From positions 227,633-291,632 of the forward strand of contig NZ_LMDI01000023.1 in assembly GCF_001425785.1 (NCBI RefSeq): a DNA stretch of 64,000 nucleotides, read 5' to 3'. The stretch is from Rhizobacter sp. Root1221 (GTDB lineage Bacteria > Pseudomonadota > Gammaproteobacteria > Burkholderiales > Burkholderiaceae_C). Every line of letters begins with the position of its first letter. Position 1 is the first letter of the stretch. Made by a program: the position numbers and the translations under genes. Shown one piece after another: positions 1 through 7,992 of the stretch. The notes below the pieces were generated by a model that saw nothing but the letters and a program-made list of their open reading frames with translations, did not search any database and was not told where the DNA came from.

Positions 1-489
1 ATCGCGCAACTCATCAACAAGTCGAACCAGTTCAACCTGACCACGCGCCGCTACACCGAGGCCGACGTGGCCGCCGCGCAGGCCGACCCCGACGCGTTTT
101 CGCTGCAGGTGCGCCTGTCCGACACGTTCGGCGACAACGGCATGATCAGCGTGCTGCTGTGCCGCCGCACCGGCGACGACTGGGACATCGACACCTGGCT
201 GATGAGCTGCCGCGTGCTGGGCCGCAAGGTGGAGCAGGCCGTGCTGCAGGAACTCGTGGACCAGGCGCGCCAGCGCGGCATCCGCCGCCTCGTGGGCACC
301 TACCTGCCCACCGAGAAAAACAAGCTGGTGGAGGACCACTACGCCAAGCTCGGCTTCACGAAACTGGAGCAACGTGCCGACGGCGGCACCGTCTGGGAGC
401 TGCTCGTGACCGACACCGCGCCACTTTCGTTCCCGATCGAGATTGAACGCATCGGGTTCAGCCCGGCCGCCGTGGCCGAGGCGGCCTGA
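1..489 (+). CDS. FkbH-like protein, C-terminal fragment
   Basis: The reading frame is open at the left edge of the window and ends with TGA at 487-489, leaving 162 residues of a longer protein. The fragment resembles the C-terminal GNAT-like part of FkbH-type proteins, with a segment of the form RGIRRLVGTYLPTEKN followed by a lysine- and glycine-containing 'YAKLGF' turn. In that family the missing N-terminal part is a HAD phosphatase-like domain that loads glyceryl groups onto carrier proteins. It converges on the glycosyltransferase gene that ends at 493, only 3 bp away, and so lies next to the exopolysaccharide locus. The family call rests on the C-terminal half only. Confidence 0.75.
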   Translation: MAQLINKSNQFNLTTRRYTEADVAAAQADPDAFSLQVRLSDTFGDNGMISVLLCRRTGDDWDIDTWLMSCRVLGRKVEQAVLQELVDQARQRGIRRLVGTYLPTEKNKLVEDHYAKLGFTKLEQRADGGTVWELLVTDTAPLSFPIEIERIGFSPAAVAEAA

Positions 490-492
490 CCG

Positions 493-1551
493 TCAGCGGA
501 TCACGCGCAACCGAACCAGCGCCGTGCGCAACGCCTTCGGGCGTGCGCCCGGCGCGAAACGCCACAGGATCAACGTGCGCGCCGCACGGGTGGGCAACAG
601 GGCCACCAGCGTGCTCCACACCACCAGCGTGATGCGGCCCTTGCCCGACACGCCCTGGGGCGACATGGCCCCGCGCACCACGTCGGCCAACACCTTCCAG
701 CCGGCATCGCGTGCAATGGGGTGCAAGTCCGGGGCGAGCGTGAGTGACGCCAGCCGGTACGGCAGGTACGACAGGCTGCGGTTGAGCGCACTGTCCTTCA
801 TCTCGAGCCCGGCACCGCGGGCGATCCGCTGCGCGTACGCGAACCGCGCCTGCGTGCGGCCCACTTCGCGGGCGAACTTGGGGCCGTCCACCTCGGACAT
901 GGCACCGTCGTTTTTCCCGTGCACGCGGTAAGACACCAGCGGCTCGGGGATCGTCAGCACGTCGCCGAGGAACGGCGCGGCGGCCAGCGGCCCCGAGTCG
1001 GCGATCTTGCCGTTGCTGTCGTCCTGCGGAAAGATCTTGGCCAGGAAGGCATGCGCGTAGGCATTGCCGGAACCGGGCGGTGTGGGGTAGGCGCTGGTGG
1101 TGAGGGACCAGCGCGTGATCTCCTCGGGCGTGGGCGTGGCCGCCGGGTACTGCGGGAACACCCCGCCCAGCGGCCGGCCCTGGGCGTCGATGCTGCGCAT
1201 CTGGAACTGCACCTTGCTCACGCCAGGGCGCCACAGCGGCGCCAGCGCGCGCACGATGCCCGGGCTCAGCACGTCGTCGGAGTCGAGCAGGAACACCACC
1301 TCGCCACGGGCCCGTTCGAACCCGGCATTGCAGGCGGCCAGCTGGCCCGCGTTGGGTTGCAGCACGGCTTCGACACGGTCGCCATAGCGGGCGATGACCT
1401 CGCGTGACCCATCGGTGGACCCATCGTCCACCACCACCACCTGCACGCGCGGCCAGTCGAGCGCCAGCGCACTGTCGATCGCGGCCCCCACGAACGCCTC
1501 GTAGTTGTAGTTGGGAATGACGACGGAAACGAGCGCGTTCGGATCGAGCAT
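493..1551 (-). CDS. Family 2 glycosyltransferase (last gene of the EPS operon)
   Basis: This 352-residue protein is a GT-A fold glycosyltransferase of family GT2. The N-terminus has the typical 'VSVVIPNYNYE' strand, then 'VVVVDDGSTDGS' around residue 40 and the metal-binding DSDD motif near residue 90. No membrane segment is obvious, so it should act at the cytoplasmic face and add a sugar to the lipid-linked repeat unit. It is the last gene of the minus-strand exopolysaccharide operon, 17 bp after the previous gene. It is a clear paralogue of that gene: both are about 350 residues and share a 'GNAY' segment and similar C-terminal halves. Donor and acceptor sugars cannot be read from the sequence. 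Confidence 0.88.
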   Translation of the reverse strand: MLDPNALVSVVIPNYNYEAFVGAAIDSALALDWPRVQVVVVDDGSTDGSREVIARYGDRVEAVLQPNAGQLAACNAGFERARGEVVFLLDSDDVLSPGIVRALAPLWRPGVSKVQFQMRSIDAQGRPLGGVFPQYPAATPTPEEITRWSLTTSAYPTPPGSGNAYAHAFLAKIFPQDDSNGKIADSGPLAAAPFLGDVLTIPEPLVSYRVHGKNDGAMSEVDGPKFAREVGRTQARFAYAQRIARGAGLEMKDSALNRSLSYLPYRLASLTLAPDLHPIARDAGWKVLADVVRGAMSPQGVSGKGRITLVVWSTLVALLPTRAARTLILWRFAPGARPKALRTALVRLRVIR

Positions 1552-1568
1552 GGGATGGGATCAGCCTC

Positions 1569-2624
1569 TCAGGCCGTGGACAAGGGAGCGGACGAACGAC
1601 GGAAACGCTTGAGCACCTCGGCGCGGCTGAACCGCAGCTGCACCAGCGTGCGCGCCAGCGCCCGCGGCGAGACAGCCAGTGCCGTGGCCCAGGCCAGGTG
1701 CGCCACCCGGGCCTTCAGCCGGAACGGCCGCCCGAACAGCAGCGCCACGGACTTGCGCCACAGCGACCACACGCTGTCCTGGGCGTCATCGGCATAGGTG
1801 CCGCCCAGCTTCTTGACCATCAGCCTGTAGTTCAGGAACACCAGTTCACGGTCGAGCAGGTTGCCCGGGGGTAGCGATGCCCCCGCGCGGCGGGCGTGTT
1901 CCTGCAGCGCATCGAACTCGCCGCGCCGCAGCGCAATCTGTTTCGTGAAACGCAGGTCCATGCGGCGCGCGTCGGTGTTGTGGTAACTCTGGTTCTGCGT
2001 GTGCAGCCGGTAGTGGCCCAGCACCCGCGGCACCACCACGACGGCGCCGTACAGCGGCGCCACCGTGTTCAGCAGGCCATCGGGCGCGGCCTTGACCGAC
2101 AGCGGCATCACCGCGTCCAGGAACCCCCGGCCGTACGCGTTGCCGGTGCACACCGGCCACACGTAGGTGCCGTGGTGCGCGAACTCGTCGCGCACGGTGT
2201 CGGTGTCATAACCCGCGGGGTAGTTGCAGAACACCCGGCCGGTCCAGTCGCCCGCACCGTCGATCACCTTCAACTCGTACTGCAGCTTCGCCGCATCGGC
2301 GCGCCAGTGCGACACCACCTCGGCGATGGCATCCGGTTCGAGCAGGTCGTCGGCGTCGAGGAACAGCACCACGTCACCGCGCGTTTCGGCATAGCCGCGG
2401 TTGAAGGCGGCCACGTGGCCCGCGTTGTCCTGGCGGATGTAGCGCACACCCGGGAACGACTGGATCACCGCAGCCGAGCCGTCGGTGGAACCGTCGTCGA
2501 CCACGATCACCTCGAACGGCGCCACGCGCTGGCGCCGCACGCTGTCGAGCGCGAAGCCCACGTACTTCTCGTAGTTGTAGCAGGGGATCACCACGCTGAC
2601 GGTGGGTCCGGGGGAGGCGGTCAT
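1569..2624 (-). CDS. Family 2 glycosyltransferase
   Basis: A 351-residue GT2 enzyme with 'VSVVIPCYNYEKY' near the N-terminus, 'VIVVDDGSTDGS' at about residues 40-50 and a DADD metal-binding motif near residue 95. The ATG at 2622-2624 was chosen because it overlaps the stop of the preceding gene as ATGA and directly precedes the conserved first strand. The frame stays open upstream to 3914, but that extension lies over the well-supported membrane-protein gene and has no recognisable domain. It is a tandem paralogue of the following GT2 gene. It probably adds one residue of the exopolysaccharide repeat; sugar specificity is unknown. Confidence 0.88.
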   Translation of the reverse strand: MTASPGPTVSVVIPCYNYEKYVGFALDSVRRQRVAPFEVIVVDDGSTDGSAAVIQSFPGVRYIRQDNAGHVAAFNRGYAETRGDVVLFLDADDLLEPDAIAEVVSHWRADAAKLQYELKVIDGAGDWTGRVFCNYPAGYDTDTVRDEFAHHGTYVWPVCTGNAYGRGFLDAVMPLSVKAAPDGLLNTVAPLYGAVVVVPRVLGHYRLHTQNQSYHNTDARRMDLRFTKQIALRRGEFDALQEHARRAGASLPPGNLLDRELVFLNYRLMVKKLGGTYADDAQDSVWSLWRKSVALLFGRPFRLKARVAHLAWATALAVSPRALARTLVQLRFSRAEVLKRFRRSSAPLSTA

Positions 2625-3985
2625 CCGTACGGACCTTTCTCTTCGAATTGCATCGTGGTCATGGGCATCGTGCTGCCATGGAAGCGGCGCCGGAGTTCGC
2701 TGCCCGGCGGCGGCCACATCGACAGCAGCACGTAGATCAGCAGCACGTTCTCGGGGGTGAGCAGGTGGCCGCCCTGCACCAGCCAGCAGAAGAACAGCGT
2801 GGCGCGGATCTGCACCGGCGCGTGCGAGCGGCTCATCGCGTAGAACATCAGGCCGAGGCACGCCGCGAACCCCAGCAGGCCGTACTCGTACAGCAGCTTG
2901 GCCCAGGTGGGATCGTGGAACTCGTAGGATCGGCCCGCGTGGAAGATGGTGCCGGGGCCGTGGCCCACGAACGCCGTCCACGCGGACGAGTCGATCATCT
3001 CGTTGATGAGCCGCATGGGCGCCACGTAGCGGATGTAGCCGCTGCTGCTTTCGCTCTTGAATTCGTTGATGCGGCTGAGCGTGAACGTCAGGTTCAGTGC
3101 GTCGCCGAACAGCAGCAAGAGGATCAGGCCCACCGTGACGATGATGCCGATGCGCACGGCGGTCTTGAACCCGAACGGGAACATCAGGCCGAAGGCCAGC
3201 GCCAGCAGGCCGGTGCCCGAGTACGACAGCATCAGCCCCGCCGCAAAAGTGCCCATGCGCACCCAGCGCTTGAACAGCGCCATCTCGCAGATCAGCGAAA
3301 ACGCCATCAGGAACGAGAACGCCGACGGCTCGCGCAGGAAGAAGCCGTTGGCCTTGTACGCCGAGCCCGTGTAGATGCTGGAGTTGGCCAGCACGTCGGC
3401 GCTGATCACCTTCGGGATCAGCGGCGAGAAGTCGAACAGCCATGCCGGCTTCCAGACGAACTGCAGGCAGAACTGGATCACCCCGACCACGGCGACGAAC
3501 AGCGCCAGGTTGCTGAACATGCGCATCGCCCACATCCAGGCCTCGCGCGACACCGCGAACGGCCGCAGCAGGAACACGAACGGCAGGTACAGCACCGCCA
3601 GCAGGATCAGCGACGCGAACGAGCCGTCCCGGTCGTGCCCGAGGTTCAGGTTCGCCAGCAGGCTCAGGGCACCCACCCCGATGAACATCGTGTACAGGAT
3701 GAGCCCGGGCAGGTCGAGGTTGAAGCGGTCCTTCGCGAGCCCGGCGAAGATCATCACGTAGATCACCGGCACGGCGAAGTTGAGGCCGTACGAACCGGTG
3801 TTCAGGCCGAAGCGGGTCAGCAGGATCAGCGACACCATCGCGAGGATGATGCCCACGCGCGTGCCCTTCGGCAGCAGTTCCGGCAACGGCTCCGGATCCA
3901 CCTCGTCCACCCACTCGGCCGCCGGCGGCTCGTCGCGCGGGCCGAGGTACGTCGGCGGTACCGGCAGGGACATGGTCGCACTCAT
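2621..3985 (-). CDS. O-antigen ligase/Wzy-like polytopic membrane protein
   Basis: A 454-residue protein with about ten or more hydrophobic segments, starting near residue 50 after a soluble, proline-rich N-terminus. A large loop in the second half carries 'SSSGYIRYVAPM' and 'GHGPGTIF', the pattern of the periplasmic loop of O-antigen ligases and Wzy-type polymerases. The start at 3985 overlaps the stop of the upstream glycosidase gene as ATGA. Its place among glycosyltransferases, a chain-length protein and an EpsG-type ATPase fits the polymerase of a Wzy-dependent exopolysaccharide. Sequence alone does not separate polymerase from ligase, but the context favours polymerase. Confidence 0.78.
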   Translation of the reverse strand: MSATMSLPVPPTYLGPRDEPPAAEWVDEVDPEPLPELLPKGTRVGIILAMVSLILLTRFGLNTGSYGLNFAVPVIYVMIFAGLAKDRFNLDLPGLILYTMFIGVGALSLLANLNLGHDRDGSFASLILLAVLYLPFVFLLRPFAVSREAWMWAMRMFSNLALFVAVVGVIQFCLQFVWKPAWLFDFSPLIPKVISADVLANSSIYTGSAYKANGFFLREPSAFSFLMAFSLICEMALFKRWVRMGTFAAGLMLSYSGTGLLALAFGLMFPFGFKTAVRIGIIVTVGLILLLLFGDALNLTFTLSRINEFKSESSSGYIRYVAPMRLINEMIDSSAWTAFVGHGPGTIFHAGRSYEFHDPTWAKLLYEYGLLGFAACLGLMFYAMSRSHAPVQIRATLFFCWLVQGGHLLTPENVLLIYVLLSMWPPPGSELRRRFHGSTMPMTTMQFEEKGPYG

Positions 3986-4827
3986 TTCTGCCACACGCGG
4001 ATGTAGTCGACCTTCAGGCGGGCGGGAAACACCGTGGACGCGTCCGGCGGGCCGGGCCACTTGCCCCCCACCGCGAGGTTGATCAGCACGTGCGCCGGAC
4101 CAGCGTCGCGGCCGTTGTCGTGTTGCCAGGCGTAGAGGCGGTCGACCACCAGTTCACCATCGACGAAATGCCGCACCCGGTCTTCGGTCCACTCCACCGC
4201 GAACGTGTGGAAGCCGTCGGCGAAATCGACACCTGCCGGCCGGTACGAGCCGAACTTGTCGAGACGCGTGGCCTCGGTCTTCGTCTTGCGCGGGCCCTTG
4301 CCGTGCACGTAGTGGAAGCTGTTGCGCGTGGTGTCGCGGCCGTTGTCGACGATCTCCATGATGTCGATCTCGGGGGGCCACACCTTGTCTTCCGGGTTGA
4401 GCCAGAACGCCGGCCACAGCCCGCGCCCCTTCGGCACCTGCACCCGCGCCTCGATGTACCCGTACTGGCCCGACCACTTCGAGCGCAACATGCCGCTGTC
4501 GATGCCTCCCGGTTTCAGGCCGCCGGTGACCCGGGCCACGAGCGACAGGCCGCCGTCCTCGAACGTGTGGTTGTCGTTGTCCCGGTACCGCTGCCACTCG
4601 TCGTTCAGGCGATCGAGCTTGCCGTCCTCGTAGATGTAGCGGGTGTGGAACTCGCGGCGCAGCGCCGCGGTGTCGCGGATGGACGAACCGAAATCCCAGT
4701 CCTTCACGAGCCGGTAGCCCTGGCCCTCGATGGCCTTCGGCACCGCAGGTTCGGCCGCGGCAGGCAGCGCCAGCAGCGACACGAATGCCGCGGCCAGCGC
4801 CGAACGGAACCAGGTGAAACGGGTCAT
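3982..4827 (-). CDS. Secreted glycoside hydrolase family 16 protein
   Basis: A 281-residue protein with a cleavable signal peptide (about residues 1-25, ending in an AAAEP-like site), followed by a single GH16 domain. The diagnostic GH16 catalytic motif EIDIME is intact at residues 153-158, giving nucleophile, assisting Asp and acid/base. The C-terminal strand 'LKVDYIRVWQK' is also typical of the family. The ATG at 4825-4827 overlaps the previous gene's stop as ATGA; the longer upstream frame is out of register with any domain. GH16 enzymes cleave or transglycosylate beta-glucans and galactans. Inside an EPS operon it probably trims, releases or remodels the polymer in the periplasm or outside the cell. 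Confidence 0.9.
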   Translation of the reverse strand: MTRFTWFRSALAAAFVSLLALPAAAEPAVPKAIEGQGYRLVKDWDFGSSIRDTAALRREFHTRYIYEDGKLDRLNDEWQRYRDNDNHTFEDGGLSLVARVTGGLKPGGIDSGMLRSKWSGQYGYIEARVQVPKGRGLWPAFWLNPEDKVWPPEIDIMEIVDNGRDTTRNSFHYVHGKGPRKTKTEATRLDKFGSYRPAGVDFADGFHTFAVEWTEDRVRHFVDGELVVDRLYAWQHDNGRDAGPAHVLINLAVGGKWPGPPDASTVFPARLKVDYIRVWQK

Positions 4828-6008
4828 GTTCGGGCAGGCGGGCTGAGGCGCCTGGCGTGCGATTGCATCGTGCTTTCGTACAACGCGCGGGTCTGGTGGC
4901 CGATGGCCGTCCAGCTGTCGGAGGCCTGCGGCAAAGCGCCGGACGGCCTCGCCTCGATGGCATGGCCCAGGGCCTCGGCGAGGGCGGCCACATCGCCGAC
5001 CGGGATCAGCCGGCCGTCGATCTCCTCGCGCATGTCTTCCGCGAAGATGCCCACCCGGCTCGCGATCATCCACTTCGAAAACGCCTTGGTCAGGAAGTAG
5101 ACCCCGCTCGCGTCGATCTGGTGGTACGGGAAGACGAAACAATCGGCCTGCGCGAACAGCAGCGCCATCTCTTCCTCGCTCTGCCGGCGCGCCCGGATCT
5201 CGATCACGCTGCCGAGATCGAGTTCAGCGATGCGGGCCTCGATGGGGGCCATGTCCATGCGCGGGCGACCGGCCACCACGAGACGGGTCTTCAGGCGGGT
5301 GGCGGCAGGCAGCGCGGCGAGCGCTTCCACCAGCAGGTCGAGCCCCTTGTAGGGCTTGATCTCGCCGAACAGCACGAAGGTCCAGCGCGGGTCGCGGTCG
5401 GCAATGGCCTCGGGCGTGGGCGGCGTGACGTGCAGGCGCAACGGCCCGTGCGGGATCACCGCGACCTTGTCGGCGGGAACCCCGCGGTCGATCAGCGTCT
5501 GGCGGCCGGTTCGGGTATGCACGATGAGGCGGTCGGCCTGGCGGATGGGCCAGTCGAAGCCGAGATTCTGGAACCACGAGATGCGTTCACCGTTGAAGGC
5601 CACCGTGTCGTGCACGGTGAGCACCACCGGGCGGAACAGGCGGATCAGCGCGATGGCGATGCCGTCGACCGGAGGCACCACCGTCCACTGGAAGTGCACC
5701 ACGTCGGGCTTGCGGGCGATCACACGGGCCACCAGCACGCACAACCCGGCAATGTGCGACAGCCCCTTGGCCACGGCACGCAGCTTCCTCGGCAGCGACA
5801 AGGCCTCGTCGACGCGCCGGTAGAAGAACGCATCGACCCGTTCGACAGGAATCTCCTGGCGGTCGTTCTGCCGCTGCGGCCGCGTGGCCCACGTGGACTC
5901 CACGCCCGCGGCCACGAGGCCCGCGGTGAGCGCGGCGTCGTACGGGGCGGTGAACAGCGACGGGTCCACCAGCAGCGATTCGATGGGTTTCACGTATGGG
6001 TCAGTCAT
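4824..6008 (-). CDS. GT-B glycosyltransferase, group 1 (GT4-like)
   Basis: A 394-residue GT-B enzyme. The N-terminal half carries 'HFQWTVVPP' and 'VVLTVHDTV'. The C-terminal half has 'FVLFGEIKPYKGLDLLVEAL' and later 'DASGVYFLTKAFSKWMIASRVG', the region where GT4 enzymes carry their nucleotide-sugar-binding acidic residues. The usual E-x7-E motif is not clear, so donor binding may differ from that of textbook members. It overlaps the preceding GT2 stop by 8 bp and the following glycosidase start by 4 bp, which indicates translational coupling. It should add a sugar to the lipid-linked EPS intermediate at the inner face of the membrane. Confidence 0.83.
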   Translation of the reverse strand: MTDPYVKPIESLLVDPSLFTAPYDAALTAGLVAAGVESTWATRPQRQNDRQEIPVERVDAFFYRRVDEALSLPRKLRAVAKGLSHIAGLCVLVARVIARKPDVVHFQWTVVPPVDGIAIALIRLFRPVVLTVHDTVAFNGERISWFQNLGFDWPIRQADRLIVHTRTGRQTLIDRGVPADKVAVIPHGPLRLHVTPPTPEAIADRDPRWTFVLFGEIKPYKGLDLLVEALAALPAATRLKTRLVVAGRPRMDMAPIEARIAELDLGSVIEIRARRQSEEEMALLFAQADCFVFPYHQIDASGVYFLTKAFSKWMIASRVGIFAEDMREEIDGRLIPVGDVAALAEALGHAIEARPSGALPQASDSWTAIGHQTRALYESTMQSHARRLSPPART

Positions 6009-7026
6009 GCGAAGCTCCCACGGGTGCGCTGTCCCACAGCGGGGTGGCAGCCTCGGGCCGCCAAGGTTGTTCGCGCAGCGAGAGCATGCCGTCGAAGAAA
6101 CCGATGGCCCACGCCGTGTGCATCACGAACGCAGACGGACCGGCCAGCAGCCCGCACGCCGACCGGTGCTTCACCGCCAGGCCCACCGACGCCGCCGCCA
6201 GCACAGCGGCGTAGGCCGCGGGCCACAACATCAGCCACGGCACCCAGGCGGCCAGCAACACGGCCACGGCGGAAAACGCCACATGCAGCGGCACCGCAAG
6301 CTGGCGCGCACGCATCGAACCCGGGTGGCGCCGCACGGTGCGCGAGCGGCCGCGGCCGTAGCCGGCGTACTGTTTCCACAGGCCACGCAGGGAGTCGCGC
6401 GGGTGGTACTCGAGGCGGATGTCGGCGTCGAGCCACACCTTGGCGCCCAGCGCCCGCTGCCGGCAGTCGAGCTCGGCGTCCTCGTTGTGGGTGAAGGTCT
6501 CGTCGTAACCGCCGGCGCGGCGGAACGACGCCATGCGGAACGCAGCATGGTGGCCGTGGTCGACGAACCCGCTGCGGCGGCCGCCCCGGTGGGCCGAGCC
6601 CCCGGAACCCACCGGTGTGTCGGACACCCACGCCGTGGCGCGCTGCAGGCAGCTGTGCCCCACCGAATCCATGGGTACCACCACCGCATCGGCGCCAGTG
6701 CGGTCGAGCGCTTCGACCAGCTGGCGCACGAAGCCCGGCGGGTACACCGCATGGGCATCGCAACGGATCAGCACGTCGGCGTCACGCCCGTGGGTGGCCG
6801 CCGCAAGGTTCACGGCCGCGCTCTGGATGCGTTTCGGGTTGTGCAGCAGTTGCACGCCGGCGCGCGCGGCCACGCGATCGGCCGTACCGTCAGTGCTGCC
6901 CCCGTCGGCCACGACGAACGTGGTGGCGGCGTCACGCGGCAGGTCCTGGGCAAGGGCCGCCAACACGCCGTCGATGGTGCGGGCCTCGTTGAGGGTGGGG
7001 ATGACGATCAGGATGGATCGGGTCAT
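6001..7026 (-). CDS. ExoA-like family 2 glycosyltransferase
   Basis: A 341-residue GT2 protein resembling ExoA of succinoglycan synthesis. 'ILIVIPTLNEA' begins within five residues of the start, 'VVADGGSTDGTADRVAA' follows near residue 45, and a segment 'HNEDAELDCRQRALGAKVWLD' lies mid-protein. Two or three hydrophobic segments occupy the last third, so the enzyme is membrane anchored. The ATG at 7024-7026 is preceded by a GAGGAAG-type ribosome site. A longer start at 7065 would overlap the upstream gene by 23 bp. It lies between the EpsG-like ATPase and a GT4-like enzyme. Confidence 0.85.
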   Translation of the reverse strand: MTRSILIVIPTLNEARTIDGVLAALAQDLPRDAATTFVVADGGSTDGTADRVAARAGVQLLHNPKRIQSAAVNLAAATHGRDADVLIRCDAHAVYPPGFVRQLVEALDRTGADAVVVPMDSVGHSCLQRATAWVSDTPVGSGGSAHRGGRRSGFVDHGHHAAFRMASFRRAGGYDETFTHNEDAELDCRQRALGAKVWLDADIRLEYHPRDSLRGLWKQYAGYGRGRSRTVRRHPGSMRARQLAVPLHVAFSAVAVLLAAWVPWLMLWPAAYAAVLAAASVGLAVKHRSACGLLAGPSAFVMHTAWAIGFFDGMLSLREQPWRPEAATPLWDSAPVGASHD

Positions 7027-7042
7027 GCGGTGCGCCGCTTCC

Positions 7043-7969
7043 TCAGTACTCGTTGAACATGACACCCGCGAGCTTGGTGGGTGTCTTGTTGATGGCGCTG
7101 ATCAGCTTCTGCGTGGGCTTCACGCGCGTTTTTCCGGGGCGGGTGAGCACGATGGCCGCACCACACTTCGACGCCACGACCCGCGCGTCGGCGCCGTGGG
7201 TGTCGGCCGGGGTGTCCACCACCACGTGGTCGAACTTGCTGAGCAGCTCCTGCATCAGCAGCCCGAAACCCGCACGCTGCACCAGCTCGAGCGGGTTCGG
7301 CGGTGTGGTGCCCACCGGCAGCACGTGCAGTGACGGCAGGTCGCGCACCTGGTGGATCACGTTGGCTTCGGCCCGGCCGGCCAGGATGCCGCTCAGGCCC
7401 GACTGGTTGGGCACACCGAACAGCTGGTGCTGGCGCGGCGTGCGCATGTCGGCGTCCACCAGCAGCGTGCGCCCCCCCAGCTGGCTGAACGAGATGGCCA
7501 TGTTGCTGGCGAAGAAACTCTTCCCGTCGCCACTGTCGGGGCTCATGACGGCGAGCGCGCGGCGGGGCTTGTCGCTGCCCATCACGCCCATCATCAGCTG
7601 GCTGCGCACCTCGCGGAACGCTTCGGCCTGGTCGCAGAACGGGTCGATCGCGGTGACGAGTTCCTCGTGGAACTGCGCCGTCTCGCTGGCGGCGTACGGG
7701 TAGTGGAACTGCTGCGATAGCGCCCACAGCACGTCCTCGCGCGTGGCCAGCTTGAGCGCCACCGCCGCCTCGCCGAAGCGCAGGTTGTGGTGCAGCTGGT
7801 GGTGCAGGATCTGCTCCACCTGGTCTTCGGACAGGCCTCGGGCTTCCCGGATGTAGTCGCCGATGTGCCGGTCGAGCACCTGCGGCGCGACGTCCTGTCC
7901 GTTCGGACGGGCATCGTGCGGGGAGAAGGAGGACGCAATGAACGAGGGCGGGGGAATACGGCGGTTCAT
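7043..7969 (-). CDS. epsG: EpsG-type chain-length determinant ATPase / tyrosine-kinase-like protein
   Basis: A 308-residue protein of the BY-kinase/CpsD family. The deviant Walker A motif SPDSGDGKS is at residues 143-151 and the Walker A' motif LLVDADMR at about 169-176. An N-terminal region of about 110 residues looks like the helical domain found before the kinase in EpsG proteins. The usual C-terminal tyrosine cluster is missing; only one Tyr remains, as the last residue. It follows the EpsF-like gene and is expected to work with that membrane protein to set polymer length. The ATG at 7969 fits the conserved MNRRIPPP start. A GTG at 7996 that overlaps the previous stop as GTGA is a possible alternative. 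Confidence 0.85.
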   Translation of the reverse strand: MNRRIPPPSFIASSFSPHDARPNGQDVAPQVLDRHIGDYIREARGLSEDQVEQILHHQLHHNLRFGEAAVALKLATREDVLWALSQQFHYPYAASETAQFHEELVTAIDPFCDQAEAFREVRSQLMMGVMGSDKPRRALAVMSPDSGDGKSFFASNMAISFSQLGGRTLLVDADMRTPRQHQLFGVPNQSGLSGILAGRAEANVIHQVRDLPSLHVLPVGTTPPNPLELVQRAGFGLLMQELLSKFDHVVVDTPADTHGADARVVASKCGAAIVLTRPGKTRVKPTQKLISAINKTPTKLAGVMFNEY

Positions 7970-7992
7970 GGGATCCGATCGAAGTCGAGGGT

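Noticed and set aside
2625-3914. Upstream extension of the GT2 frame ending at 1569
   Set aside because: It overlaps the membrane-protein gene completely and shows a random Arg/Ala/Pro-rich composition. The true start at 2624 overlaps the previous stop as ATGA.
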